Numbered from the stretch's first letter, positions 27,940-37,350 are shown. The stretch is 53,212 nt of DNA from Burkholderiales bacterium Ga0077543 (GCA_001464055.1 LNET01000091.1:1-53212); one strand, 5' to 3'. Notes: generated from the sequence alone by a model not told the origin. A program made the numbers and translations.

Positions 27940-28635
27940 ATGACTCCAGCCACCCCGAAGGACGCGTCCGCCGAAGAACCCCGCAGCCGGCTGCTGATGG
28001 CCGGCCTTCGCCTGTTCGCGCAGCAGGGCTACAGCAAGACCAGCACCCGCGAGCTGGCGGAGGCGGCGCAGGTGAACGTCGCCGCGATCAGCTACTACTT
28101 CGGCGACAAGGCGGGCCTGTACCGGGCCGTGTTCCTCGAACCCATGGGGGGGTCGCCGGAATCCGACCTGGCGCGCTACAGCCATCCGCAGCTGAGCCTG
28201 GCCCAGGCCCTGGCCGGCTTTTACGCCTGTTTCGTCGAACCGCTGAAGCGCGGCGACATGGTGCGGCTGTGCATGAAGCTGCATTTCCGCGAGATGCTGG
28301 AGCCCACCGGCCTGTGGCCCTATGACGCCGCGCACGGCATCAAGCCCCTGCACGACGGGCTGGTGCAGGTGCTGTGCCGCCACATGGGGCTGAGGCAGGA
28401 CGCCGCCAGCTGCGCCGCCGACGCCGACCTGCAACGCCTGGCCATCGGCCTGGCTGGCCTGGGCGTGCATCTGCACGTGGGCTACGACATGAGCGAGGCG
28501 CTGGCTCCGGGGCTGATGGCCGGCCCCGAGCAGATTGAATGCTGGTCCGACCGGTTGGTGATGTACGGGCTGGCCATGGTGCGCGCCGAAGCCCAGCGCC
28601 GGGGCGTCGGCTTGAACGAGGGCTCGATTCCTTGA
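27940..28635 (+). CDS. TetR-family repressor, CecR/YbiH-like, of the RND efflux operon
   Basis: A 231-residue regulator. The N-terminal helix-turn-helix domain (about residues 14-62) reads LLMAGLRLFAQQGYSKTSTRELAEA, then VNVAAISYYFGDKAGLYRAVF, the TetR signature. The C-terminal ligand domain has LCMKLHFREMLEPTGLWP, a stretch typical of the CecR (DUF1956) subgroup, whose members control efflux pumps. Its TGA overlaps the TTG start of the outer-membrane factor gene, so repressor and pump are one transcript; with the upstream palindrome this predicts autorepression relieved by a pump substrate. The inducer is unknown. Confidence 0.9.
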   Translation: MTPATPKDASAEEPRSRLLMAGLRLFAQQGYSKTSTRELAEAAQVNVAAISYYFGDKAGLYRAVFLEPMGGSPESDLARYSHPQLSLAQALAGFYACFVEPLKRGDMVRLCMKLHFREMLEPTGLWPYDAAHGIKPLHDGLVQVLCRHMGLRQDAASCAADADLQRLAIGLAGLGVHLHVGYDMSEALAPGLMAGPEQIECWSDRLVMYGLAMVRAEAQRRGVGLNEGSIP

Positions 28636-30179
28636 AACACATCCACTTCCCCCCAGCGGACGGCCTGGCACGCGCCGCGCCCTCCAAGCCAGGCTTGCCT
28701 GGCATCCTGGTCGCGCTGGCGCTGCTTCAAGGCTGCGCCAGCATGGCCCCACCACCGGCCACGATGCCGGGGAAGCCCGGCGCCGACCTGGCCTGGCAGA
28801 CCGTGTTGCCCTCGGCCAGCGGCCTGGTCGTGGTTCCGGCGGCCGACTTCTGGGCCCGCTTCGGCGACCCGGCGCTGCCCGCCTTGCTGCAGGCCGCGCA
28901 GGCTTCCAGCCCCAGCCTGGCCGCTGCCGCCGCACGCATCGAACGCGCCCGCGCCACGCAAACGGCGGCCGGCGCAGTGCTGCTGCCGCAGGTCAGCGCC
29001 ACGGCTGGCCTGAGCGCTGGGCGCAGCGTTCCGGGCTTGGCCACCAGCAGCAGTGCCAGCGCCGGCCTGCAGGCCGGCTGGGAGATCGACCTGTTCGGCG
29101 CGAATGCCGCCGGCCGCCTGGCCGCCGGCGCCCGCCTGCGCGGCGCCCAGGCGCAGCTGGCCGATGCGCAGACGGCCCTGGCCGCCGAAGTCACCGCCAG
29201 CCTGACCGACCTGCGCGCCTGCGAGGCCCAGACCCGCACCACCCAGCTGGACGCCGACAGCCGTGCCGAAACCGCCCGCCTCACCGACCTGAGCGCCCGC
29301 GCCGGGTTCACGGCACCGGCCGATGCGGCGCTGGCGCGGGCCGGTGCGGCGCAGGCGCGCGCCGCTGCCACGCAGCAGCGCGGGCAGTGCGACCTCCTCG
29401 TGAAGGGTCTGGTCGAATTGACCGACCTGCCCGAGCCTGCATTGCGGGCGCAGCTGTCTGCTGCCACCGCACGGCTGCCGCAGCCCCCCGCGGTGCTGCC
29501 GCCCAGCCTGCCGGCCGAACTGCTGGCCCAGCGCCCCGACCTGCAGGACGCCACGCTCGCGGTGCAGGCGGCCGCTGCCGACCGCGACCGCGCTGCGGCG
29601 CTGCAACTTCCGCAAGTCAGCCTGAGCGGGTCGATCGGTGGCCTGGCGCTGCGCAGTGGCGGCGAAACCCAGCGCGGCGGCACTTGGTCGATCGGGCCGC
29701 TGAGCGTGAACTTTCCGCTGTTCGACGCGGGCAGCCGCGCTGCCAACACCGCCGCGGCCCGGGCCGAATACGACAACGCGGTGGCCCAGTACCGCGCCGC
29801 CACGCGCCGCGCGCTGCGCGAGGTCGAGACCAGCCTTGTCAGCCTGCAGAGCACCGCCGCCCGCTTCGACGATGCCCGCAGCGCCACCACCGATTTCGAG
29901 GCCGCGCTGGTGGCCACCCAGGCGCGCCAGCAAGGCGGCCTGGCCAGCCTGCTGGACCTGGAGAACGCCCGGCGCAATGCCCTGGCAGCGCAAAGCGCGT
30001 TGATCGAACTGCAGCGCGAACGCGCCCAGGCCTGGGTGGCGCTGGTGCGCGCGCTGGGCGCGGGCTGGCGGGCCGATGCGTCGCAGCCTGCGGCATCGGC
30101 CGCCGCGCCGAACCTGGCCTCCTCCAAGCCGACTCTTTCGAACCCCTCGACGACCCTGGTTTCGGGTGTACGACCATGA
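28632..30179 (+). CDS. RND efflux outer-membrane factor lipoprotein (NodT/OprM family)
   Basis: A 515-residue TolC-type channel that should complete the tripartite pump. I chose a TTG that overlaps the repressor stop (TTGA); it gives a short signal sequence ending at the lipobox ALLQGC, as in OprM-like lipoproteins. Two repeats of helical hairpins follow: LLQAAQASSPSLAAAAARIERARAT in the first and LQDATLAVQAAAADRDRAAAL in the second, with beta-strands such as WEIDLFG and SVNFPLFDAG at the membrane barrel. The ATG of the membrane fusion gene overlaps its stop. Pump substrates cannot be inferred. Confidence 0.93.
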   Translation: MKHIHFPPADGLARAAPSKPGLPGILVALALLQGCASMAPPPATMPGKPGADLAWQTVLPSASGLVVVPAADFWARFGDPALPALLQAAQASSPSLAAAAARIERARATQTAAGAVLLPQVSATAGLSAGRSVPGLATSSSASAGLQAGWEIDLFGANAAGRLAAGARLRGAQAQLADAQTALAAEVTASLTDLRACEAQTRTTQLDADSRAETARLTDLSARAGFTAPADAALARAGAAQARAAATQQRGQCDLLVKGLVELTDLPEPALRAQLSAATARLPQPPAVLPPSLPAELLAQRPDLQDATLAVQAAAADRDRAAALQLPQVSLSGSIGGLALRSGGETQRGGTWSIGPLSVNFPLFDAGSRAANTAAARAEYDNAVAQYRAATRRALREVETSLVSLQSTAARFDDARSATTDFEAALVATQARQQGGLASLLDLENARRNALAAQSALIELQRERAQAWVALVRALGAGWRADASQPAASAAAPNLASSKPTLSNPSTTLVSGVRP

Positions 30180-31327
30180 ATGATCACGTTCTCTCTGCTT
30201 CGTCCCGCGGCAAGCTGCCCTGGCTCTGGGGCGGCGGCGTGCTGCTGCTCGCCGCCGGCACCCTGGCCGCGGTGTCGGTTCTGGCGGCTGACCCGCCCCC
30301 GGCCGCCGCTGAACAGGTGGCCAAGCCGGCGCTGACCGTGACGCTGGCCAGCCCGCAGCGCGGTGAACTGCCCGTCTCGGTGGCCGCCAACGGCAGCGTG
30401 GCCGCCTGGCAGGAGGCCATCATCGGCGCCGAGGCCCAGGGCCTGCGCCTGGCCGAGGTGCGCGTGAACGTGGGCGACCGCGTCAAGCGCGGCCAGGTGC
30501 TGGCCAGCTTTGCCGCGGCCTTGCCCCAGGCCGACCTGGCCCAGGCCCGCGCCGCGGTGGCCGAAGCCGAGGCCACGCTGGCCGAAGCCGGCGCGAACGC
30601 CAGGCGCGCACGCGACCTGCAGGCCAGCGGCGCCTTGAGCGAACAGCAGATCAACCAGTTCCTGACCGCAGAGCGCACTGCCGAAGCGCGCCTGCAGGCC
30701 CAGCGCGCGCTGTTCCAGACCCAGCAGCTGCGCCTGGCGCAGACCCAGGTGCTGGCCCCCGACGACGGCGTCATCAGCGCGCGCCTGGCCACGGTGGGCG
30801 CGGTCGTCAGCCCGGGCCAGGAACTGTTCCGCCTGATCCGCCAGGGCCGGCTGGAATGGCGCGCCGAAGTCGCCAGCAGCGAGCTCGCTGCCCTGCAGCC
30901 CGGCATGGCAGTGCGGGTGACGCCGGCCGGCGGCCAGCCCGTGCTGGGCAAGCTGCGCATCGTCGCCCCGACGGTGGACGCGGCCACGCGCAACGGCCTG
31001 GTCTATGTCGACCTGCCCCAGCCCGGCACGGCGCGTGCCGGCATGTTCGCGCGGGGGGAATTCCAGGTCGGCAGCACCGCGGCGCTGACGCTGCCGCAGA
31101 CCGCCGTGCTGCTGCGCGACGGCTTCAGCTATGTTTTCCAGGTGGGCCCCGACAACAAGGTGCGCCAGGTCAAGGTGACGGTGGGCCGCCGCCTGGGCGA
31201 GCGCATCGAGATCACCGGTGGCCTGGACCCAGCGGCGCGCGTGGTCGCCAGCGGCGCGGGCTTCCTGGGCGACGGCGACACCGTCCGTGTCGTCGCTGCC
31301 GCCCCGGCTGTGACCACGGCCAAGTAA
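30176..31327 (+). CDS. RND efflux periplasmic adaptor (membrane fusion protein)
   Basis: A 383-residue adaptor that joins the inner-membrane pump to the outer-membrane channel. One N-terminal hydrophobic segment (about residues 15-37) serves as anchor or signal; no lipobox is visible. Then come a barrel/lipoyl half (VAANGSVAAWQEAIIGAEAQG), a helical hairpin rich in Ala/Glu/Arg (about 120-185), the second lipoyl half (QVLAPDDGVISARLATVGAVVSPGQ) and beta-barrel and membrane-proximal domains. The start overlaps the preceding stop (ATGA), and the pump gene begins 24 nt after its end. Confidence 0.94.
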   Translation: MNDHVLSASSRGKLPWLWGGGVLLLAAGTLAAVSVLAADPPPAAAEQVAKPALTVTLASPQRGELPVSVAANGSVAAWQEAIIGAEAQGLRLAEVRVNVGDRVKRGQVLASFAAALPQADLAQARAAVAEAEATLAEAGANARRARDLQASGALSEQQINQFLTAERTAEARLQAQRALFQTQQLRLAQTQVLAPDDGVISARLATVGAVVSPGQELFRLIRQGRLEWRAEVASSELAALQPGMAVRVTPAGGQPVLGKLRIVAPTVDAATRNGLVYVDLPQPGTARAGMFARGEFQVGSTAALTLPQTAVLLRDGFSYVFQVGPDNKVRQVKVTVGRRLGERIEITGGLDPAARVVASGAGFLGDGDTVRVVAAAPAVTTAK

Positions 31328-31351
31328 CTCCTGCTGCTGAAGAGTCCAGCC

Positions 31352-34300
31352 ATGAACGTTTCCGCCTGGTGCATCCGCAACCCCATCCCCGCGGTGATGC
31401 TGTTCATCATGCTCACGCTGCTGGGTGCGATGGGCTTCAAGAGCATGAAGGTGCAGCAGTTCCCCGACATCGACCTGCCCACCGTCACGATCAATGCCAG
31501 CCTGCCTGGCGCGGCGCCGGCCCAGCTGGAAACCGAGGTCGCGCGCAAGCTGGAGAACGCCGTCGCGTCGATCCAGGGCCTGAAGAACATCTACACCAAG
31601 GTGCAGGACGGCGTGGCCATCGTCACCGCTGAATTCCGCCTGGAAAAGCCCACCCAGGAAGCGCTGGACGACGTGCGCGCCGCTGTCCAGCGCGTGCGCG
31701 CCGACCTGCCCGCCGACCTGCGCGACCCCGTCATCAGCAAGGTCGAACTGTCGGGTTCGCCGATCCTGACCTATACCGTCTCGTCCACCCGCATGGACGA
31801 GGAACAGCTTTCCTGGTTCGTCGACAACGACGTGACCAAGGCCATGCTGGCGGTGCGTGGCGTGGGCAGCGTGGCGCGGGTGGGTGGCGTCACGCGTGAG
31901 GTGCGCGTGGACATCGACCCGGCCAAGCTGCTGGCGCTGAACGCCACCGCGTCAGACATCTCGCGCCAGCTGCGCGCCATTCAGCAGGACGCCAGTGGCG
32001 GTCGCACCGACGTCGGCGGCATCGAGCAAAGCGTGCGCACCATCGCCACCGTGCAGAGCGCGGCCGAACTGGCGCAGCTGGACATCGGGCTGAGCGACGG
32101 CCGCCGCATCCGCCTGAGCGAGGTCGCCAGCGTCACCGACACCGTGGCCGAGCAACGCAGCGCTGCACTGTTGAACGGCAAGCCGGTGGTGGGTTTCGAG
32201 ATCGTGCGCAGCCGCGGCGCGAGCGAGACCGACGTCGCGGAAGGCGTGCGCGCGGCCATCGACAAGTTCACCGCCGAACGGCCCGACGTGACAGTGACCG
32301 AAGCCTTCAACTTCGTCGACGCCACCGTCGAGAACTTCCACGGCAGCATGATCCTGCTGCTGGAAGGCGCGATCCTGGCCGTGGTCGTGGTGTGGTTCTT
32401 CCTGCGCGACTGGCGCGCCACCTTCGTGGCGGCGGTGGCGCTGCCACTGTCCATCATGCCGGCCTTCGCCGCCATGTACTACCTGTTCGACTTCTCGCTC
32501 AACGTCATCACCCTGCTCAGCCTGTCGCTGGTGGTGGGCATCCTGGTCGACGACGCCATCGTCGAGATCGAGAACATCATGCGCCACCTGCGCATGGGCA
32601 AGACGCCGTTCGAAGCCGCGATGGAAGCCGCCGACGAAATCGGGCTGGCCGTGATCGCCACCACCTTCACGCTGATCGCCGTGTTCCTGCCCACCGCCTT
32701 CATGAGCGGCGTGCCGGGCAAGTTCTTCGTCCAGTTCGGCTGGACGGCAGCCATCGCGGTTTTCTTCAGCCTGGTGGTGGCGCGCATGCTCACGCCGATG
32801 ATGGCGGCCTACATGCTGAAGCTGCCGACCAAGCCCCATGTCGAGCCCGCCTGGCTGACGCGCTACGGACACTGGGCCGAGTGGTGCCTGAAGCATCGTC
32901 TTTTGACGCTGCTGGCCACGGCGGTGTTCTTCGTCGGTTCATTCTGGCTGGTGACCAAGCTCGAAGCCGGCTTCATTCCGCCCGATGACTTCGGCCAGAC
33001 CCAGGTGATGGTGACCCTGCCGCCCGGCAGCACCTTCCAGCAGACCCTGGCCGCGGCCGAACAGGCGCGCAGCGTGATCGAAAAGCACCCGCACGTGAAG
33101 CTGATCTACACCGCGGTGGGTGGTGGCAGCACCGGCGCCGACACCTTCACCCCCGGTGGCGGCTTGCCCGAAGTGCGCGTGGCCACGCTCACCCTGAACC
33201 TGACCCACCGCACCGACCGCGACCTCAGCAAGCAGGACATCGAAGCCGAACTGCGCGAGCTGCTGGGCGTGATTCCTGGCGCGCGCATCAAGGTCGGTTT
33301 TGGCCAGAGTTCCGAGAAGTACGTGCTGGTGCTGGCCGGTGAAGACGGCGCCACGCTGGCCGCCCATGCCGCGGTGGTGGAGCGCGAGCTGCGCACCATT
33401 CCCGGCATCGGCAACGTCACCAGCAGTTCCAGCCTGGTGCGCCCCGAGCTCATCGTGCGGCCCGATCCGGCCCGCGCCGCCGACCTGGGCGTGACGAGTG
33501 CGGCCATTGCCGACACCCTGCGCATCGCCACCGCCGGCGACTACGACCAGAGCCTGGCCAAGCTGAACTTGAGCCAGCGCCAGATCCCCATCGTCGTGCG
33601 CCTGCCGGCCGAGGCCCGCACCGACCTGGCCCTGCTGGCCAGGCTGCCGGTGCCTGGAACGCATGGCCCGGTGATGCTGGGCAACGTGGCGACGTTGTCG
33701 ATCGACAGCGGGCCGGCGCAGATCGACCGGTACAACCGCCAGCGCAACGTCAACTTCGAGATCGAACTGAACCAGCGCCCGCTGGGCCAGGTGAAGGACG
33801 CGGCCCTGGCCCTGCCCAGCCTGCAGCAGCTGCCGCCCGGCGTGATCCAGACCGAGATCGGCGATGCCGAAGCCATGGCCGAGCTTTTCGCCAGCTTCGG
33901 CCTGGCCATGCTGACCGGCGTGCTGTGCATCTACATCGTGCTGGTGCTGCTGTTCAAGGATTTCGTCCAGCCCATCACCATCCTCGGGGCGCTGGTGCTG
34001 TCGATCCCCGGCGCCTTCCTGGCTCTGTTCGTTACCGGCACGGCCCTGACCATGCCCAGCATGATCGGCCTGATCATGCTGATGGGCATCGCCACCAAGA
34101 ACAGCATCCTGCTGGTCGACTACATCATCATCGCTCGGCGCGACCACGGCATGGACCGCTGGTCCGCCATCCTCGACGCCTGCCACAAGCGGGCCCGGCC
34201 GATCGTGATGACGACCATCGCGATGGGCGCAGGCATGATGCCCATCGCCCTGGGCCTGGGCACCGACCCGAGCTTCCGCGCGCCGATGGCCATCGTCGTG

Positions 34301-34462
34301 ATCGGCGGGTTGATCACCAGCACCTTCCTCAGCCTGCTGGTGATTCCGGTGGTGTTCACCTTCGTCGACGATGCCGTGAACGGCCTGAAGCGCTTGCTGC
34401 GGCGGGGCCGTCTTGCCGCGGACCAGCCCGCCGGACCCTTGATCCAGGAGAAGCAGGCATGA
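31352..34462 (+). CDS. RND-family efflux pump (inner-membrane transporter)
   Basis: A 1036-residue proton-driven transporter with the AcrB-like plan: TM1 at the N terminus, a large periplasmic loop, TM2-6, a second loop and TM8-12. The proton relay is intact: Asp400 and Asp401 in GILVDDAIVEIENI and Lys916 in GIATKNSILLVDY. The start MNVSAWCIRNPIPAVMLF and the overall sequence resemble the MexF-unrelated, HAE1-like group with multidrug substrates rather than the heavy-metal CusA type; no Met triad is evident. It forms the operon with the repressor, channel and adaptor upstream. Its stop overlaps the ATG of the hydrolase gene. Confidence 0.95.
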   Translation: MNVSAWCIRNPIPAVMLFIMLTLLGAMGFKSMKVQQFPDIDLPTVTINASLPGAAPAQLETEVARKLENAVASIQGLKNIYTKVQDGVAIVTAEFRLEKPTQEALDDVRAAVQRVRADLPADLRDPVISKVELSGSPILTYTVSSTRMDEEQLSWFVDNDVTKAMLAVRGVGSVARVGGVTREVRVDIDPAKLLALNATASDISRQLRAIQQDASGGRTDVGGIEQSVRTIATVQSAAELAQLDIGLSDGRRIRLSEVASVTDTVAEQRSAALLNGKPVVGFEIVRSRGASETDVAEGVRAAIDKFTAERPDVTVTEAFNFVDATVENFHGSMILLLEGAILAVVVVWFFLRDWRATFVAAVALPLSIMPAFAAMYYLFDFSLNVITLLSLSLVVGILVDDAIVEIENIMRHLRMGKTPFEAAMEAADEIGLAVIATTFTLIAVFLPTAFMSGVPGKFFVQFGWTAAIAVFFSLVVARMLTPMMAAYMLKLPTKPHVEPAWLTRYGHWAEWCLKHRLLTLLATAVFFVGSFWLVTKLEAGFIPPDDFGQTQVMVTLPPGSTFQQTLAAAEQARSVIEKHPHVKLIYTAVGGGSTGADTFTPGGGLPEVRVATLTLNLTHRTDRDLSKQDIEAELRELLGVIPGARIKVGFGQSSEKYVLVLAGEDGATLAAHAAVVERELRTIPGIGNVTSSSSLVRPELIVRPDPARAADLGVTSAAIADTLRIATAGDYDQSLAKLNLSQRQIPIVVRLPAEARTDLALLARLPVPGTHGPVMLGNVATLSIDSGPAQIDRYNRQRNVNFEIELNQRPLGQVKDAALALPSLQQLPPGVIQTEIGDAEAMAELFASFGLAMLTGVLCIYIVLVLLFKDFVQPITILGALVLSIPGAFLALFVTGTALTMPSMIGLIMLMGIATKNSILLVDYIIIARRDHGMDRWSAILDACHKRARPIVMTTIAMGAGMMPIALGLGTDPSFRAPMAIVVIGGLITSTFLSLLVIPVVFTFVDDAVNGLKRLLRRGRLAADQPAGPLIQEKQA

Positions 34463-35442
34463 AACCCTTGTCCAAACTGCCGCGCCGCCTGCTGCTGCAG
34501 GCTGCTGCCGGTGCCGCTGCGCTGGCTGTGCTGAAACTGCAGGCCGCAGAAAGCCGGGTCACCCGCGCCGTCCAGGTGCTGGACCTGGACTGGGTCGACG
34601 GCGCGCGTCAGCGTCCCGTGCCGGTTCGGCTGCATCTGCCCGGCGCCACCGAGGGCAGCGCCCGCGGGCTGCCGCTGGTGGTGTTCTCGCACGGCATCGG
34701 CGGTTCGCGCCGGGGCTACAGCTACCTGGGGCAGCACTTTGCGCGCCACGGCGTGGCCAGCCTGCACCTGCAGCATGTCGGCAGCGACCGCGCGCTCAGG
34801 TCGGGCAGCGTCCTGGGCCTGCTCGGCCGCCTGCAGGACGCGGCCCAGGACGCCGAAGCCATCAACCGCGCCAAGGACCTGCGCTTTGCGCTGGACACCT
34901 TGTTGACCGGCGAGCTCGCCCCGCGCTTCGACGACAGCCGCATCGTTGCTGCCGGCCACAGCTATGGCGCCAACACCACCTTGCTGGCCGCGGGTGCCCG
35001 TGTGCCCCGCGAAGGCCGCGAGATCGTGCTCAAGGACGATCGCGTGCGCGCCGCCATCGTCATTTCCGCGCCGCCCTTCTACGGCGAAAGCGAGCCCGGC
35101 CGCGTGTTGTCCGGCATCACCGTGCCCAGCCTGCACGTGACGGCCACCGACGACGTGATCCGCATTCCCGGCTACTTCAGCGGGTCGGAAGACCGTGTCG
35201 CGCTGTTCGAGGCCATGGGCGGCGAACGCAAATGGCTGGCGGTGTTCGAAGGCGGTTCGCACAGCATGTTCACCGACCGCAGCGGCACTGGCGGCGTGAC
35301 GCTGAACCCGCAGGTGAAGGCCGCCACCCAGGCACTGACCCTGGCCTTCGTGCGCACGGTGTTCGACGGCGAAGCGGCGGCGCTTGCAGCCTGGCCGCAG
35401 CAGCACGCCGGCATCCTGGCCCGGTTCAGCGCGCCGGCCTGA
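34459..35442 (+). CDS. Exported alpha/beta hydrolase coupled to the efflux operon
   Basis: A 327-residue serine hydrolase. The N terminus KLPRRLLLQAAAGAAALAVL is a signal with a twin arginine, so export by Tat is likely. The hydrolase core shows the oxyanion region VVFSHGIGGSRRGY, the nucleophile elbow AAGHSYGAN with Ser168, and a late His in GGSHSMF, an arrangement seen in chlorophyllase or PAF-acetylhydrolase-like esterases. Its ATG overlaps the pump stop (ATGA), so it is translated with the pump genes. Whether it modifies a pump substrate is inference from coupling only. Confidence 0.85.
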   Translation: MKPLSKLPRRLLLQAAAGAAALAVLKLQAAESRVTRAVQVLDLDWVDGARQRPVPVRLHLPGATEGSARGLPLVVFSHGIGGSRRGYSYLGQHFARHGVASLHLQHVGSDRALRSGSVLGLLGRLQDAAQDAEAINRAKDLRFALDTLLTGELAPRFDDSRIVAAGHSYGANTTLLAAGARVPREGREIVLKDDRVRAAIVISAPPFYGESEPGRVLSGITVPSLHVTATDDVIRIPGYFSGSEDRVALFEAMGGERKWLAVFEGGSHSMFTDRSGTGGVTLNPQVKAATQALTLAFVRTVFDGEAAALAAWPQQHAGILARFSAPA

Positions 35443-35448
35443 GGCGCT

Positions 35449-36189
35449 TCAGCCCGTGCGCCAGGCCAGCCTGACGCCGCCGCGCCACCACATGGCCGCC
35501 AGCGCAAAGAAGCCCAGCACGAAGATCAGCGCGCCCCACCATTCGGTGACGTTCTCGACGCGCCCCTTCCATTCGACAGGCAGGGTGGCGGCGACGATGG
35601 CATTGCCCACCCCCAGCGCCACCAGCGTGCACGCCAGGGCCACGTGGGCGCGCACCAGCGGCGCGGGCAGCCGGGTGGCGTGCGGCTGCCCTGACTGCGC
35701 CTGCGCCCGCGCCAGCATCTGCACGCCCCGGCCCAGCAGCAGCATGCTCAGGCAGGTGAAGCCGAAGTACACCACCGTGCCGTACTGCCGCAGCGCGCGG
35801 TAGACGGGACCCTCGGTGCCCAGGAAAGTGGCGTACAGCACCAGGGCCACCGCCGCCGTGGCGCCCAGCAGGGCCAGCGCCTGCAGCGAGCGGCCAGGTC
35901 CCAGCTCGTGCTTCAACCACTGCGCCGCCAGCAGCCACACCAGGCCCTGCAGCGTGGCCGCCGGAAGCATCAAGGCACGGAACAGATGGTTGGGCAGGTC
36001 GTGGCGCGCTGCACGGCTGATCGACACGCAGCCATCGATCAGGGGGTTGCAGGCCGGCACCAGTTCCAGCCGTACCGACAGCGCAAAGGCCAGCAAAGCG
36101 GCCACCAGTGGCATCAGCCCTGCGAACAAGGCCAGCGGCCACAGGGGCAGCCCCGGGGCCGGTGCGGGCGGGCGCGATTCTGCGGCCAT
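35449..36189 (-). CDS. Six-helix membrane protein, possibly FRAG1/DRAM/Sfk1-like
   Basis: A 246-residue integral membrane protein with six hydrophobic helices (near residues 16-40, 70-92, 103-124, 135-152, 182-200 and 216-235). After the first helix a loop CNPLIDGCVSISRAARHDLPNHLFR carries two Cys that could pair in the periplasm; the Asn-Pro/Asp-Gly-Cys-Val-Ser pattern reminds me of FRAG1/DRAM/Sfk1-type proteins, a tentative call. WKGRVENVTEWWGALIF near the end is also characteristic. It overlaps the mipA-like gene upstream (TGATG) and is convergent with the hydrolase, 6 nt apart. Function unknown. Confidence 0.7.
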   Translation of the reverse strand: MAAESRPPAPAPGLPLWPLALFAGLMPLVAALLAFALSVRLELVPACNPLIDGCVSISRAARHDLPNHLFRALMLPAATLQGLVWLLAAQWLKHELGPGRSLQALALLGATAAVALVLYATFLGTEGPVYRALRQYGTVVYFGFTCLSMLLLGRGVQMLARAQAQSGQPHATRLPAPLVRAHVALACTLVALGVGNAIVAATLPVEWKGRVENVTEWWGALIFVLGFFALAAMWWRGGVRLAWRTG

Positions 36190-37040
36190 CAGAAGCGGTG
36201 TACCAGGCCCAGGTTCATGCCCCAGCTGCCGGGTTCGCGGGTCAGCGGGCTGTCGGCGGCCTGCCCGACCAGCTGCGAGACCGCGACGCCGCCGAACACT
36301 GCCCAGCGGGGCGCCAGTGCCTGGCGCAGGCCGAGGCTGAAGCTGAGGTCGCGCAGCCCGGCCGACAGGGTCGTGACCGGGTTGCCATTGCGTGCTGCCT
36401 GCTCGGGCGTGACGCCGTAGTAGGTCTGCAGGTGGCGGCGATCGCCCCAGCCCAGCGAGAGCGTGGCGTTGGCGCCGAGCGACGGCGTCAAGGGCAGGTC
36501 CCGCGCCACCTGCAGTTCACCCAGCAAACCGCCACCACGGCCCAGCGCGTCCACGGCCGCGGTCGAACGCAGCCGCCAACCATCGTGCAGCCGGTACGAC
36601 ACGCTCAGGCGCAGCCGCAGGGTGCGTCGGATGTCGCCCTGGCCGAGCAGTTCTGGGCTGTCGGATTCACGGCGCCCGCTGTCGATGCGCAGGCCCAGGC
36701 CGGCACGCAGGCGTTCGCCGTCGGCCAGCTCCACCCGCAGGCCCCCGCCGGTGCCCGCCTCGGTGCCCCGCACCGAGAAGGCGCTGCGGCTGGCCAGGCT
36801 GACCCGGCCCCAGCGCAGTGCCAGGCCCGGCGTGATGCCGGTGTCGCGCCGGGCCGAACCCGGGTAGGGCGGGCCGTTGTTGGCGACGAAGCCCACGGCG
36901 GCATCCCAGGCGCGTGAGGGCGCGCGTTCGACCTGCGTCTCTTCGGCGCTCTGGGCCAGGGCAGAAGCCGCGCAGCCGGCCAGCACCGAGCCAGCCAGCG
37001 CCGTCGGCAGCAGAGCGGGGCGTGACCGACGCTGGACCAT
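36189..37040 (-). CDS. MipA/OmpV-family outer-membrane protein
   Basis: A 283-residue outer-membrane beta-barrel. The N-terminal signal (to about residue 30, ending SALAQS) is followed by the family pattern WDAAVGFVANNGPPYPGS, then amphipathic strands ending in LGLVHRF, the terminal Phe used for barrel insertion. MipA-type proteins scaffold peptidoglycan enzymes or act in outer-membrane permeability; the role here is not determined. Its stop overlaps the start of the membrane protein gene downstream, so they form a pair. It faces the toxin-antitoxin islet with a 310-nt gap. Confidence 0.85.
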   Translation of the reverse strand: MVQRRSRPALLPTALAGSVLAGCAASALAQSAEETQVERAPSRAWDAAVGFVANNGPPYPGSARRDTGITPGLALRWGRVSLASRSAFSVRGTEAGTGGGLRVELADGERLRAGLGLRIDSGRRESDSPELLGQGDIRRTLRLRLSVSYRLHDGWRLRSTAAVDALGRGGGLLGELQVARDLPLTPSLGANATLSLGWGDRRHLQTYYGVTPEQAARNGNPVTTLSAGLRDLSFSLGLRQALAPRWAVFGGVAVSQLVGQAADSPLTREPGSWGMNLGLVHRF

Positions 37041-37297
37041 GCCCGATTGTTCCGCCCGACCCGGTTCGCACCAAGCAACAGCCCCCTGCTGGACAGGGCC
37101 AGGCGCAGGGCCCTGTGCCGCTTGTCGAGCGCCTCACGCTTTCGTGCAAATCGCGCGGCGCCGCGATGGGCAAGGCTGGATGTCGGCTGTCGGCCGGCAA
37201 TCCAGCGTCGGTTCGCAGCCATCACCCGCCGTTCGTCGGCGTCAGCTACACAGCCGATGTCTCGATGCGGCTTCTCGGGCCTGGGGGGAGCGACCTC
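37041..37297. other. Intergenic stretch between mipA-like gene and toxin-antitoxin promoter
   Basis: No coding frame here looks real on either strand, and I see no tRNA-like, repeat or transposon-end structure. It must hold the promoter of the minus-strand mipA-like gene, but I cannot point to a convincing box. It also forms the left flank of the accessory islet. Confidence 0.5.
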
Positions 37298-37327
37298 TTG
37301 ACATCCGTTGCTAAGCAAGTAGGATGT
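37298..37327 (+). promoter_or_regulatory. Promoter -35 and palindromic candidate operator of the toxin-antitoxin pair
   Basis: A consensus -35 hexamer TTGACA starts the site. It merges into nested inverted repeats: ACATCC ... GGATGT on the outside and TTGCT-A-AGCAA inside. An A/T-rich run (gtagatacaaataaagatata) leads to the antitoxin ATG and should contain the -10, but no hexamer matches well at 17 nt. AbrB-type antitoxins bind such repeats, alone or with the toxin, to repress their own operon. Confidence 0.6.
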
Positions 37328-37350
37328 AGATACAAATAAAGATATACATC

